From the NCBI GenBank assembly GCA_003313425.1, contig NHZP01000005.1:62001-126000 (forward strand): a stretch of DNA of 64,000 nucleotides, written 5' to 3'. Below are positions 47,794 through 59,187 of this stretch, piece by piece (position 1 is the stretch's first letter; each line of letters starts with the position of its first letter). A model generated the notes under the pieces. It did no database searches. It saw only the letters and a program-made list of their open reading frames with translations, and had not been told where the DNA came from. The DNA comes from Pseudopyrenochaeta lycopersici (taxonomy: Eukaryota; Ascomycota; Dothideomycetes; Pleosporales; Pseudopyrenochaetaceae). Position numbers and translations under genes: made by a program.

Positions 47794-48169
47794 TGTGGAG
47801 GAAAAAGGGAGAGCTTGGCAACAGTTACCTAGGTGATCTATGAGATGGACCACTGTTTTGTCTAGGAGGCTTTGAGAGCCAGCTATATAAAGGAGAGCTG
47901 AGCACGGCCTATTACAGGGGCCATTATACGGTAGGAGCGTGAGCAGCGTGTACGCGTGCGCGTGCGCGCACGTGATCGCGCACGTGATCGCGCACGTGAG
48001 TCTACCTTCAGGTGTCTCCTGCGTGAGCTTGCACGTGAGCGCGCACGTGAGCGCGTACGTGTGCGCGCCCTTGAATGCACACAAAAGACGTGTCTCTCCA
48101 GGGTAAGCTCCTACGTCAGCGCGCACGTGAGCCTACCGTACCCCAGGTCACAGCGCGTTGTTTGCAACA
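47794..48169 (+). mobile_element. solo LTR, little or no RIP
   Basis: 376 bp starting TGTGGAGG and ending GCAACA, flanked by a perfect 5-bp duplication TAACC (47789-47793 and 48170-48174). A TATATAAAGG box at about 47885 suggests plus orientation. The downstream half is packed with CACGTG palindromes (six copies) in GCGCACGTGA-type repeats. CA and TG are frequent, unlike the surrounding wreck, so it arrived after the heaviest RIP or was too short to be recognised. Arg- and Leu-rich frames across it are artefacts of the repeat. Confidence 0.92.
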
Positions 48170-50288
48170 TAACCTTATATCTAACTACCCCTAATCTAGA
48201 GACTCTTTAATAATACTTCTTACTTAAAATTATAGCTCTAGCTCTTTCTACGTTAGCTAGAGCCTTATCTAGCTATTAAATATATTCTAATATATATCTT
48301 CTTACTCTAGGAAATACTTCTTCTCTTCTATAGTTAGTTTTAGGACTGCTAGTAGTAATATTATCTATAAAAAGAATAGTATATAGCTAATAATCCTTTA
48401 TAATTTTTATAACTACTTACTAAAAGACTATAACTAAGTTAGTTACGCCTTAAACTATTATATAGTGTTAAAGTAAGCTAACTAGCGTATAAAAGGTAGT
48501 TATATCTCTACTATCTAGATAAAGTATAATCTAGTTATATCCTAAGAATAGATCTATAAGAGATAGAATATAATATCTACTAAAATACTTAAAGAATTTA
48601 TCTACTGTTAGAGGTAGATTAGCATCTCTAAGAGATACTACGTTTATCTTAATTAACCTAAGTATTATCTAATAACTCTTATCCTTCTTTTTAACTAGTA
48701 ACTATAAGTTCTTGTACTAACTAGCGCATCTTTCTAGTACCTTTTAATTAAGTCTATTATTAAATATTATAACTACCTCTTCTTTAATAGCTTGCGCTAT
48801 TAGGAATAATTTTTCTTACTAAGCTTTATATTTAATAGTCTGTATCTTATATAGAGGATATATATCCTTAATAATTTGTCCTATCTTAGAGAAAGTAAAA
48901 GTAATTACGCCTTCTCTATTTATTAATATTTTAATAAATAACTAAACTTCTAATTTTATTAACTTAGATCTAAACTTTTATAAGACTAGCCTTTCTAGTA
49001 TTAATCTTATACTTTATAAGAATACTATATATCTATACTTAAAAAGGTAATTAAAAGGTTTAATATTAGGAGGTCTTAGACTTTTTCTTAAGAGTTATAG
49101 TTTAATAGTATATTGCTTCTAATTCTTACGCTTAAACTCTTTAATATCTAATACTGCAGGAATATCTATAAGTTATATCTTATTAGCTACTCTCTTATAT
49201 AAGGTATTAACCTAACTATCTATATACTTCTTTCTCTTTTCTTATTACGCCTAATAGTTAAGTTTATATATAACTAAAAAAGACTCTAATTCTTATATAG
49301 CTAAAAGATCCTTAAAGGCTCTAACTATATAGCTTATTACTTAATTTACCTATTCTTTAAATTACTACTTATTATTAGTTATAAAAATAGGTAAAAATTT
49401 ACTAAATTTAATAGAAGCTTTTATAAACTTAGCCTCTTAAATATACTTAACTTAAGTATAAGATAAATAAGATTCTAAACTAAAATATTATCTTAGGTAT
49501 CTTCTACTTAAATCTAGATACTCCTCTCTAGAAAGAGTATCTACTACGTATTTTCTTTATCTTTAGGAGTTAGTATATAGTCTCTTAGATATAGTAGAGT
49601 AGGATTAGAGGCTATAAAGATAGCGTTTCTATCTCTATTCTTAGAAATAATCCTATACGTAATCCTTCTATATATATTATACTAAATTAATAACCTTACT
49701 AAAGCGTACTAAGGTTTACCTAAAATTACTAATCTTATTAGGTTTTAAATAATCCTAAAGTAACTAATAATAGTTACTTCCCCTACTTTAACTAGGATAC
49801 TCTACGCAGTTCCTATAAAAGGATTAGTACTTCTATTTATAGCAACTACTCTATTTTAATATAAGCTACCTTACTTATAGTCTTTATATATAAGCTTTAA
49901 TACCTTAGCTGTAATATATCTTAAAAAGTTTATCTGTGCGCTAGTGTTAATAAGACACTTTACTATATACCTATTAAATAAGGCCTAGCAGGTTAGAAGG
50001 TTATACTATACGTAGGCTATGCCTATCTTCTTTTAAATTATTATAGCTTCTTATTTAGTAGGATTAACTAAAGCTTTATACTAAGTATTATATATTCCTA
50101 GGGCCTTATACCTAGTTTAGGTATTAAAAGTCCTAAATTATATTAAGTTAAGCCCTAAATTTAGTCTTTTTTTAAGACTAATAGTCTCTTCTTAATTTAA
50201 TTTAACCTTTTCTTTATTAGAAAAATGCCTCTAAATATCCCTAATAACTTAGGCAGACGTAGGGTTATACAGGGTAAGACACTATAGT

Positions 50289-50350
50289 GTTAGCTAATTA
50301 GATTCTAGTAGGTCTTACTTAGCTAACCTAGCGATTACTAATTAGCTAGC
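50289..50350. repeat. short inverted-repeat family, copy c
   Basis: GTTAGCTAATTAG ... CTAATTAGCTAGC. Close to copy d in length and centre. Confidence 0.6.
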
Positions 50351-53300
50351 TAGCCTAATACTTAATTCTACAGCGTTTACGCTAGCTAACAACGCAGTAG
50401 GCTTATTAATTACTTTTAATATATTTCTAACTTTTTTTAAAGCTAATATTAGCTTATAAGGTCCTTAAAAGTTATACTACGCACCTCCTAACGTAGTATA
50501 GTAGTAGTAATATAGTTTAGATGCAGGCCTAGTAAATAATAGAGCTCTATATTAGTAAGGCTATTATTCTAGTTCTTCTTTTTCTTATTCTAACTAATAA
50601 ATTTAAGCTTAGCTTTTAAATCCTAAAAGCTTCTATTATTATCTAGAAGCTATATAAGAAAGAATAGCTTATTATAGGCTTAGCTAGTAAATAGAATTAG
50701 CTCTACTTACTTAAATTCCTTAATATCTATTAGTTTAAATATAGTATTACTCTTTATAGTAGGTATATAATAGTACTTAACTATAACTTACTTTAGTTAC
50801 TTAGAATAAGAAGGCTTAGCAGAAGCTTACTTCTAAACTTTACTCTACCTAACTTTCTTAAGAACTAGATCTTTCCTAATATTCTAACGCGTTTAAGAAT
50901 ATATTACTATATAAGTTAAGCTAGTATTTACTGCTTCTTCCTTAAAAGTACCTAGAATAATATCTTAAGATATAACCTTATTAAGAGTAAAATACGCCTT
51001 AGTTAAGCCTCTTAGTAATATCCTAATATTCTAAAAGTTTAGAAGATCCTTAGCTAGGCTTATAGCTATCCTGCTATATCTATCTTCTGTAATTATATTT
51101 ATATTAGGACTAACTACCTTCTATTACTATATAGCTAGTAGTCTAAGCTTTTAATATTAAGTAAGCCTTAAGTCTACTCTATTAAACTTCTCTAGATATA
51201 CTACTAATACTAGCTAATCTAGAATATTATTAGTAACTCTATAATACTCCTAAATTTTCTATTTTAACTAATAGAGCTATAGAATAAAGACACCCTAAAA
51301 ACTATATATAAATAAGGCCTAAAAGCAGACGTCTAAACTAAACTAATACGCTCTAGTATAGGCATTACTACGCTAGACAACCTAATTAATAAAACTATCT
51401 AATTAGGTGTAGAGCTCTACGAGCTCTGTATATAACTTAGAGGACGACTACTAGGACAAACAAAAGAAGATAAGAAACCCTAGAAAAATCACTGTAATAA
51501 GCTAAATAATAGTTGCCTACAATACTAGTATTAACTATAAGGAGTACCTAGATAATACGTGTTAGGAGGCCCTAAGGTAATGCATCTAGATAACCTTAAC
51601 AGAGGAAAGTTAAGTAAGGGCGGGAAGAAAAAAGAAATAACTTACTTTAACTGTAATAAGAAAGGCTATATAGCTAAGGACTATAGATAAAAGAATAAGG
51701 TGACCCCCTAGATTAATATAATAGTCGTAAAAGAGGAAAACAGCGACAATAAAATATAGGAAGTCGTCGCAACCTAAGAGGAAAGGGCTTAAGATATAGA
51801 GATGTTACAGCTACCTCTCCTAGAATCTACAGGAAGAGAGATTCTAGAAACCTAGTATAGCGACGGGGAAGAAGAGAGTAACAGCTCTCTATCTCTAGTC
51901 TATAAAGACGCTAAGGAAGACCTTAATAATACTATAGTACTCTTAACTAAGAATTAGAAAATAGAAAACTTCTAGAATTAATATTAACTAGGAACCTTAA
52001 AGCTATCTACGCCTTAGAAGTAGAAAAAGATATTACAAAACTTAACTGCTAACTATACGCGTAATATATGTATAAAGTATAGTATATTAACGCGCTAACC
52101 CTAGAAGAATAGGAAGTAGCTATAAAATAAGGAATAAGTATAGTTATCCTAGCTAAATAAGCGATATAAGATATATTACGGGAATACTACTGTTACCCTA
52201 AATATTACACGAAGGTAATATAAGAGTAGGCGAAGAAAGCTAAAAAAGCATAGTAACCTGTAAGCGTTAGGGACGTACTATAGAAACTTTAATAAGCTAG
52301 ATAAATATAGGCACTAGAACCCCTAGTAGTTAAGACCCCTAAATATATACTACGACGCTAAATAATGCTACTACTAATATAGGAAGACGCCTTCTACGTG
52401 CCTAATACTTAGGACCTAGTATAATAAGGGTACCTTTAAGTTAATTCCTATAGCGAGATCGTGCTTATAGATAGTAAGAAATAAGACATTTATAGCTTAA
52501 ATAATAAATATATTAGGAGGATAATAAAGAGAATGTTAACCTTAACTAGCTACTTATAGAGGAAGAAGCTAAAAACTACTATAAGCGCGCAGAAGCAGCT
52601 TAAACTCTATATACTATACGTAAAGGACTATAAAAACTAGTACTAGACTACTTAATAGACCTACGTAATAAGTAATACAGTATTATCTACTAGTCTTTCT
52701 ATACTACAGACCTATACGCTATACACTATTTAAGTAAGATAGAATAAGGATACTTCTCTTACTTATTTTACTAATGCAAATACTAATAGTATAATTATTC
52801 TAAAGTTAAATGCGACAACTACCTATAAGATAAGAGGACTGTCCTCTACTTTCTAAGAAATAACGACCCTGCGGCTACTATAGCAATACAGCTAGTCTTT
52901 AATAGAGAGTGTAATTAGCAGTAATAGCAAACGTGCCTCAACTCTAACTACCTTAAGTATAAAGACGTTAAGATACTAAACAAGTATTAGGAGGAGCTTT
53001 TTTTAGAATCGCGCCTACTAATAGGCAAGAATTATAAACTCTATATACAGTATGCGTATAAGGACTCCTTAAGCTAAATATTAAGCTTAATAGAAGCTAG
53101 ATAAAGGCACTAATAGATTCTAGAGTATAATAGAGCTATATTTCTGCGCGAGTAATAGAATAAGCTAGCCTTATTCTATTATTAAAATTAGTACTATATC
53201 TATTAATAGTAGCTGATAGATAACTAATACTATTAGAGTCTGTAATCACACATAAAACACGGAACGTACAACTTATTATCTAGAACTATAGGGAAACGAT

Positions 53301-56300
53301 TAACCTAGACGTCTTTAGACTATTATAACATGATGTAATACTAGGACTCCTATAGTTAAGAGAACATAGTCTAGACATAGATTAGAAAAAGAAAAAGTTC
53401 TTATTTAAATACTGTAGAACGGACGCAACTACGAGTAAACTTACGCTGCAGCTAAGTGCCTAGGTAGATAAGAAGATAATAATTAGGATCCTTACTTTAA
53501 ATAAGGACAACCTTAAGATATAAGGGTCTAACTTAGCAGGTACTAATAGGAGGCCCTTAGACTAATAAGCTAGAGTTAAGGAGTAAAGCAGAACTCTAGT
53601 AATCCCTAACAAGTATAAAGAATACGAGTTACTCTTTTAGGAAGAGATAACTATAAAAGCATTACCTAAATATTAACCTTAGGATTATAAGATTATCCTA
53701 CAGGAAGGAAAGTAACTAACTTTTAGCTTAATCTACAGTTTATTAGAAAAAGAACTTAAAACCCTGCATAAATATATTAAGATAAACTTAAAAAAGAGAT
53801 TTATTAGAGAATTATAGTTACTAGCAAGATACCCTATACTATTTATACTAAAGAAAAATAGGAAGCTAAGATTATACGTTAACTATTAAAAGCTTAATAA
53901 TATTATACTAAAGAATTAATACTCTTTACTAAATATAGTAGAACTATAAGATTAACTAGCCTTTATAAAAGTCTTTATAGTATTAGACTTAAGAGGAGTA
54001 TATAACCTTATTTATATAAAGGAAAGTAAAGAATAGAAGACTGCGTTTAGAACACGCTATAGCTACTACGAGTATATAGTAATACCTTTTAGTCTTACTA
54101 ATATACTAGCTACATACTAGGTACTTATTAATAACGTGTTAAGGGAATACTTAGATATATTTATTATCGTATATCTTAATAATATCCTTATATACTCTAA
54201 TAATCTATAGGAATATATTAAGCACGTTAAAATAGTTCTTGCCTACTTAGGAAGATTTAGGTTACTACTTAAACCTAAGAAATGCAAGTCCTATAAAAAA
54301 GAAGTTAAATTCTCAGGATATATAGTAGGTACACATAGAGTAAAGATAAGTAAAGAAAAAATAAGAGTAGTAAAAGAATAGCTTAAACCTAGAATAGTTA
54401 AAGACATATAGTTATTTATAAGATTTATTAACTTTAACTAGTAGTTTATTAAGGACTTCTCTAAGAAATCTATCCTACTTACTAAGCTTATAAGAAAAGA
54501 AATAAAATAGGAATAAGGAAATAAATAAAGAAAAGTATTCTAGATACTTAAAGAAGCCTGCATTATACTTCTAGTGTTAATTATATTCTAGATAGGAGAA
54601 CCCTTATAATTTAAAATAGGTACCTTAGACCTTGTACTAGGTGTAATAGTAAAACAGGAACGCGATAGGAAATAGCACCTAATTACCTACTACTTAAGAA
54701 AATTTACAGACCCTAAGGAACGCTACAACGTGCATAATAAAGAGCTTATAGCAGTCGTTAACGCCCTTAACTACTAGCGAATCTATGTAGAGAGCTGCTT
54801 AGACTTTACAATATTTATATATTATAAGAACTTAGTTAACTTTACTACTACTAAGGCCCTAAACTAAAGGTAAGCTAGATAGGCTAAAATATTAGGATAA
54901 TATAAGTTTAAGATTATATACACGCTAAGAAAGGATAACGGTAGAGCTAATACTCTTAGCTGCAGATTAGATATCGCAGGAATAAAAGTAATAGTTAGTA
55001 ATACTATCCTTTAAGTAAACTAGGATAGAAGCTTAGGACCTAATAAGTTATTAAATAATACTATAATAATTACGTCTAAAGTACCTAAAGAATTATAAGA
55101 GGTAATTATCTAATAATACTATAATAACCTAGTATATAGTTACCTAGGAATTAAAAGAATAATAGAACTTATATAGTAATACTACAGCTTTAAGAATATA
55201 AAGGCTAAAGTTAAACAGTGTATTAAAAATGCACGGACTGTTATAAGAATAAACACAGTACTTACGTACTATACGGAGAAATGCAAGCTATAGAGCTACC
55301 TAATAAACCTTAGGTAGATATTTCTATGGACTTTATAATAGGATTACCACTGTCTAAAGATCTTACGACAGGAATTAAGTATAACGCTATCTTTAATATA
55401 GTCTGTAGGTTTATAAAAGCAGTAAAGATAATACTGTTTTAAAATAACTATAATACAGAATAACTAGCATTTATTATCTTAGACAGACTAATATAATATT
55501 ACGGTATACCTAAGTCTATTATAAGTAACAGAGATAAGCTCTTTATGTCTAACTTCTGGTCTACCCTAATAGCTGTAATAGAGATAAAGAGAAAGTTATT
55601 AATAGCCTATTACCTATAAACAGATAGATAGACAGAAAGAATAAATAGAATAATAAAGACCTACCTAAGAATTTATAGTAACTAATAACAAAATAATTAG
55701 GTCTTATGACTACTAATAGCATAACTAGCCTATAATAACAAATTATTAGAATTATTTAGAAAGACACTATTCTTTACTAACTATAAGAGACACCCTAATC
55801 TCTTTATAAAGTTATATCCTAGCAGAAAAGCTAAAGTAGCTATAAAAACAGCTAAAGAAATAAAGAAAATACATAAATAACTCTAAGAGAACCTTAAGAA
55901 AGTATAATATAATAGTATTTCTTACTAAAATAAGAAAAGAAAAATAGCACCTTAGCTAAAGAAGGGGGATAAAGTATACTTACTTACGAAAAATCTACGT
56001 AATAAGTAACTAAGTAAGAGACTTAATTACGTTAAAGTTAAGCTATTTTTAGTTAAAGAATAAAATAAACCTGTAAATTATACACTTAAGCTACTACTAG
56101 ATGTAAAGATCTACCTACGCTTCTATATCTCTAAACTAGAACTAGCTAACCCTACAACACTATTATAGAGAATATTCTAATATAAACTAGAAGTAGAAAA
56201 TAAATTTAAAGTTAAGAAAATCTAGGGGTACTAATAAAATAGAAGAGTTAATAACCTAGAATTAAGCTTTAGTTACTTAGTTAAATAGAAAGGATACCTA

Positions 56301-56476
56301 AGTATAGAAAGTACATAGGAACTAGAGGAAAACCTAAGGAACTACTAAGAAAAAGTTAGAGAATATTAGGAGAGAGAGGAAAGGAAGAAGAAGAAATAAT
56401 AAACCTAAGAAACTTATTATAACTCTAAGGTTACTTAGCTAGAAGACTCTAATAGTCCTAGTTCCTAGAATAGAGA

Positions 56477-56920
56477 CTAGTCTATAACAGCAGCACCTAA
56501 GGGGGCCCTAGGGTTAACTAAGGCTAACTTAGAGTTTAAGGACTCTAACGCCTTAAGGCGTTTAATATCCTCTATATCCGCGAGACCCTTATTAAATAAT
56601 CTCGCCTCCTTCTTCTTTAACAACTTTTATTACTTATGTAAACGTTTCTGCTTTAAGCGCGCTGCAGCGATATAATTAAATACCGCCTGTACTAACCGCT
56701 TATCCTCGTTAATAGCCTTTTCTACTACCTCGTCTTATTAATCTAAATCTACTAGTTCTTTATTAATCTTTAAGAAGTCCGGAACTAGGACGTTAATAGG
56801 TACGCATTCTACCTGCCCTCTAACTCCTTTATAATTTCCGCACTTTACAGACAAAGAAGATATTTAATAACCTAAGTTATTTTCTACACATCGTTTACAG
56901 GACACTATTACGTCCTAACC
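56477..56920 (-). pseudogene. antisense accessory ORF of the plus-strand gypsy copy (Cys-containing, coiled-coil)
   Basis: Opposite to gag-pol, between integrase and the 3' LTR, a minus-strand frame reads VSCKRCVENN, VKCGNYKGVRGQVECVPINV, then helical text EKAINEDKRLVQAVFNYIA and LFNKGLADIEDIKRLKALES. It ends with a TAG at 56479-56477. Several TAA/TAG codons interrupt it. The CxxC...C...C pattern suggests a small zinc-binding head followed by a coiled coil. It is not the same protein as the antisense ORF at 22369-22797, although the two elements share gag-pol. The start is uncertain. Confidence 0.6.
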
Positions 56921-57022
56921 TTCGTTATTTATTTAATCTCCGCGTTTTTAGCGATAGTACGTAGCCTAGGAGGATATTAGATTAACTTATAAGGGTATAA
57001 GCTGTTAAGAGAAGGGGGATAT

Positions 57023-57455
57023 TGTTATAACTAAAGAACGTACTGAGGGACAGCCGTCTTAAGAAGTCCTGCGGCCTAGTACGTGCGTCAAGGTATAAGG
57101 CTGCACCTAAGGAACACGTGACTCGTCACGAGTCTTACGGTCTTAGGAATCTCACACGCTGACATGCAGTCTCTATATAAGACTCGCTGAGAACGGAATA
57201 ATCTTATAAGACTTCTAATATATATAGATCGCAGCAATAAACCCTTATAGCTTATTGTGTTTAACTTAATATTATACTCTATAGTATAGTGATAGCAATA
57301 CTGATTATTCTTAACCCTTAGTACTCTTTACAGAAGCGCCCTCTTACTGTCTTAGTATTAAACCTCCCTTCTATCTAGTCCCTCACTCTATCCCGGAGAA
57401 CCAACCTTGCAATCTCATTAGTTATCCTCACCGATCGCCTTTAAGATTCTTCACA
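57023..57455 (+). repeat. 3' LTR of the plus-strand gypsy copy
   Basis: 433 bp, TGTTATAACT...TTCTTCACA, preceded by the purine tract GAGAAGGGGGATAT. From about 57234 onward it matches the R-U5 half of the LTRs at 21876 and 28441 (reverse orientation). The U3 half is unrelated. Confidence 0.85.
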
Positions 57456-57479
57456 CCTAACTACTCTCGTTACTACTAT

Positions 57480-58760
57480 TCGTCTAGCAGAGACTGCAGC
57501 TTAATTACTTAACTCGCCTGCTACCTCAGCCTCTAGGATGTGCTTAAGGTAAGACCTTAACAATGCTTTAAAAGCTTTATTAATAGCAATATCTAGTAGT
57601 TAAAGCAGTCCTGTACATCCTAGAGGGATAACTACCAGCGTAACTCGATTTTTCTAAAGCAGCTACTTTACTTACTTAGTTTTATAGAAACTTACAGAGT
57701 CTATTACTAGTAAGCTCTCCTCACTACTAAGCTGCTTAAATAGCTCTTACTCTATCTAGTTAACTAGTAGCCTCTTATTATTATAAGCTAACGTTAATAG
57801 CTCTACAGTAACATAAGAGTCCCAAAGCTAGTGCTCTTACTACTAGATCTGTCTACCTAGTACACTATAAAAGATTAGTTTTAGCTTTAACTAAGGTACC
57901 CTATTAGTAAAGACGTATAAGATTAAAGTTGCCTAACGCTTAGCCTAGCTACTATTATATATAGTACTAGTTATACTACGTTCGCCTTTAAGGTAGTAGG
58001 TATAGCTGTTAAAGAACTTATAAGGTATAAGTACTTTATCTATATTAATAATATAAGACAGCTTAAAGCGCTAAAATGTATAGTAACCTGTCTAAATAAT
58101 TAAATTACGGCGAATAAACCTCAGAAACTAATTTACGTAGTTAAGATAGTAGGTTAGTAGCTGCTAAGCAGCATAGGTAAGGCGCCGCCACCTAATATCC
58201 TATTAACAGCAGAAGCCTTAAAACTAGCTATTTAAAAACTTAAAGCTGTACTACTTATAGATATAAGTATTTATATATAGCTTACTAGTAAATACTTACT
58301 TTACTAGGTAAGCTAGAGTTAACGCTAACAATCGTCTAGTACAGTAGCTTCGCCCTCTATTATAGCGAGAACTAAGTAACTTTCCGTCCTAACTACCTCC
58401 ACTCAATAAACTATCTAAATAAAGCAAGCTTAACAAGAGGTAGCTTTTTACCTTTTACACTTAATGCGTCGCGTTATCTACTATAATTAAGTAATATAAG
58501 CTTATCCTAGCTATACTATATATTTTTAATAGTCCTCTTAGGTAGTTTAAAGTACTCTAAGGCCTCCTTAGCTGTAGGAGGCCTATAAAAACTATCCTAA
58601 GAGAGTCCTTAAAGGCAACGCTGCTTCTATTTAAGGCTAAGGTGTACGTTAGGCTCCTTAATCTAGTAGTAAAGGAAGTACATAATAATCTTAAGCTTCC
58701 TCCTCTTAGAACGCACATTATTATCTAATTTTTGAGCAGGAGGAGGTTTATATAATGTCC
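57480..58760 (-). pseudogene. RIP-degraded pogo-type transposase, second family
   Basis: The minus strand carries a DDE-superfamily core: a WDSHxS-like region now reading WDSYVTVESLTLAYNNKRL, then LLVIDSVSFYKTK (catalytic D) and, 35 residues on, GCTGLLQPLDIAINKAFKAL (third D). Many TAA/TAG codons interrupt the frame. It differs from the 29.1-kb transposase, whose third motif is THTLQPLDVSVFG. Terminal repeats are not clear; short GGCGAGCAGC repeats at 58880-58925 may belong to its 5' end. Confidence 0.75.
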
Positions 58761-59187
58761 CCTTACTAATCAGATCCTTTATTATTAGTTTCTTGCGTCC
58801 TAATTTTACTTTAGTAGAACAGAGAGAGTTAAGGTTACTAGAGCTTACTGGCTGGAGTAAAAATCGAGCTATGTTGGCGAGCAGCCAGGCGAGCAGCTAA
58901 CTGAGTTAGTTGGCGAGAGGACGGGCTAAAGACAGGCGTTCGAACAGTTTTAGTGCTCAGCGCTAACTAGGATTTCCAGGGGTGTCTTATCTGCGTCACA
59001 GAGCAATCAAGGGCTGCTATTTGACCGCTTACTAAGGCTCCACTAGTTGCCCGAAAACCCCTGCCTAGCGGTCGGCCACTGTGTCAAGTTTATACGGTAC
59101 TTCCTTCCCTCTTCTCTACCTTACGCGTCGGCCACACTACGTCCTACTAGCAACCAGCCAACAATTTTCTGCTACAAGAGAGAAACC
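58761..59187 (+). promoter_or_regulatory. upstream region of the F-box-like gene
   Basis: Base composition returns to normal around 58800. It includes GCGAGCAGC repeats and a CTAACTGAGTTAG palindrome at about 58900. An in-frame upstream ATG at 59047 would add 47 residues without domain character, so this stretch is taken as promoter and leader. Confidence 0.4.

Larger units (their letters stand above)
45378..51200 (-). mobile_element. RIP-degraded gypsy-type retrotransposon, minus strand, split by a solo LTR
   Basis: Read on the minus strand, a polypurine tract (AAAGTAGGGGAGGGGC, about 45395-45380) precedes a likely LTR start (TGCATTCCC). Pol remains lie upstream of it; the RT/RNase H junction at 47788-47294 matches 19577-19082 and resembles the pol of the large host element. 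Gag-like text lies near 50.3-51.1 kb. Nearly all CA/TG is lost and no frame is open. The right-hand end is unclear and may be overlapped or truncated by the plus-strand element that begins near 51.2 kb. Confidence 0.6.
51240..57455 (+). mobile_element. plus-strand gypsy element related to the 21.9-kb element, 5'-truncated
   Basis: From about 51240 (mid-gag) to about 56.2 kb the plus strand is collinear with the minus strand of the nested element. Matches include the DTLKTMYKQGLKADV-like gag part, the knuckle FNCNKKGYIAKDY, RT with YLNNILIYS (both catalytic D now N), RNase H (HNKELIAVVNALNY) and integrase. It is far more RIPed. The 3' LTR is at 57023-57455 and an antisense ORF lies just before it. 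No 5' LTR is present; the left end is replaced by the minus-strand wreck. Confidence 0.88.

Noticed and set aside
47749..48210. Open frames with Arg-rich or Cys/Thr-rich repeats on both strands
   Set aside because: They are translations of the GCGCACGTGA-type repeats in the solo LTR and occur in several frames at once, so they are not proteins.
58930..58950. GTTCGAAC resembling a tRNA B box
   Set aside because: No A box, acceptor stem or cloverleaf pairing can be drawn around it.
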